Positions 63,661 to 64,000 of a stretch of DNA of 64,000 bases are shown here, in pieces. The stretch's first letter is position 1; each line of letters begins with the position of its first letter. The notes beneath the pieces were generated by a model. It searched no databases and was not told the origin of the DNA. It worked only from the letters and a program-made list of their open reading frames with translations. Position numbers and translations under genes: made by a program. The stretch is from Chitinivorax sp. PXF-14 (GTDB taxonomy: Bacteria; Pseudomonadota; Gammaproteobacteria; Burkholderiales; SCOH01), in assembly GCF_040812015.1 (NCBI RefSeq), contig NZ_JBFNXJ010000004.1, forward strand, positions 62,001-126,000. The letters are read 5' to 3'.

Positions 63661-63747
63661 ATCTCCGACGAAGTGCTGGTGATGAACCGGGGCGAGATGG
63701 TCGAGTACGGCAACTCGGACGCGATCTATCACGACCCCAAGCACTAA
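63661..63747 (+). pseudogene. 84-base fragment homologous to the 3' part of the ABC ATPase gene
   Basis: Bases 63661-63744 match 63399-63482, inside the ATPase gene, with five differences: three are synonymous and two give conservative changes (Gln to Arg, Arg to Lys). Translated it keeps the frame ISDEVLVMN then GEMVEYG and ends at a TAA supplied by repeat copy 3. The pattern looks like coding divergence from a paralogue rather than decay in place. It has no start codon context of its own, so it is a remnant. Confidence 0.85.
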
Positions 63748-63782
63748 GGCAGTTCTAGGCTCGCGGGCTCGCCGAGAACTTG
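63743..63782. repeat. Palindromic repeat, copy 3
   Basis: Third copy of the repeat, very close to copy 1 apart from its missing AG, immediately after the gene fragment. Its TAA is the fragment's stop. The GTTCCTGGC motif that follows copy 1 recurs just after this copy. Confidence 0.8.
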
Positions 63783-63826
63783 TCACGTTCCTGGCCGGGC
63801 TTGCCTCATGTAAAGAAGCCGCACTG

Positions 63827-63850
63827 CAGGGGCCGCAATCGCGGCCCCTG
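63827..63850. terminator. GC-rich hairpin, possible transcription end
   Basis: A 10-bp perfect stem (CAGGGGCCGC/GCGGCCCCTG) closes an AATC loop, without a T-run on either side. It lies between the repeat region and the next gene, and may end the ABC operon transcript weakly or stabilise its 3' end. Confidence 0.5.
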
Positions 63851-63934
63851 TCGTAAGGTTTGAACGGCCATATCAGAACAGGCCACCCGCGAAGGCGGCG
63901 CCACATCGATCATTCGACTGCTATTGGAGACGCC

Positions 63935-64000
63935 ATGAAACCGACCATGAATACCGCTGTGCTGCTGGCAGCCTTGCTGGGCGCGGGTTACAGCGCTGCG
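63935..64000 (+). CDS. Start of an exported protein, cut by the window end
   Basis: Only 22 codons are visible: ATG 63935, preceded by GGAG, then MKPTMNTAVLLAALLGAGYSAA, a signal peptide (possibly with processing just beyond the window). The protein cannot be identified. Confidence 0.65.
   Translation, partial: MKPTMNTAVLLAALLGAGYSAA

Noticed and set aside
63661-63747. The ATPase-like fragment as a real small gene
   Set aside because: It has no start codon or ribosome site and matches only an internal piece of the ABC ATPase.
1-64000. CRISPR arrays, insertion sequences, prophage or toxin-antitoxin loci
   Set aside because: No regularly spaced direct repeats, transposases, integrases or phage genes were seen. 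The ratA name derives from a toxin report, but its partner rnfH is not a proven antitoxin.

Overview
The window is about 64 kb of GC-rich chromosome from a betaproteobacterium, most likely of the Neisseriales (Chromobacterium/Chitinibacter-like). The evidence is gene content and order: lon-hupB-tRNA(Val)-tRNA(Asp)-ppiD, a yciB-yciI-bolA-PpiC cluster, smpB/ratA/rnfH, scpA-scpB-rluB, a DUF3460 protein, class I PhaC and a 1,602-residue NAD-glutamate dehydrogenase. The assignment rests on recognised families, not on any database search.

Bases 1-24100 are mostly housekeeping: the 3' end of lon, hupB, two tRNAs, ppiD, two divergent DEAD-box helicases (deaD, rhlE), guaA, smpB/ratA/rnfH, radA, a parvulin with bolA/yciI/yciB, then a long co-directional run (PHP phosphatase, yciO, M50 protease, trpS, EamA exporter, scpA, scpB, rluB, GAF protein). 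Bases 24100-34000 are regulatory and sensory: two facing DnaA boxes, a cyclic-di-GMP-I (GEMM) riboswitch ahead of a DUF1631 gene, an IclR regulator divergent from a glutaryl-CoA dehydrogenase/CoA-transferase pair with two matching palindromic operators, and two paralogous chemoreceptors. Bases 34000-50300 hold NAD-GDH, phaC, a lipoprotein plus metzincin-like protease pair, a low-Mr phosphatase, kynA-kynU and the divergent metE/metR pair with a MetR box.

Bases 50300-63530 are the most interesting part. They contain what looks like a complete peptide-scavenging system: a TonB-dependent receptor behind a consensus sigma-54 promoter and an NtrC-like site, its own ExbB-ExbD-TonB motor, a periplasmic solute-binding protein, an exported M3 oligopeptidase, two permeases and a fused double ABC ATPase. 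Together these could carry an oligopeptide from outside the cell through the outer membrane, trim it in the periplasm and import it, under nitrogen control. The last 470 bases hold three copies of a palindromic repeat. An 84-base fragment homologous to the 3' end of the ATPase gene lies between the last two copies, and the window ends with the start of a further exported protein.
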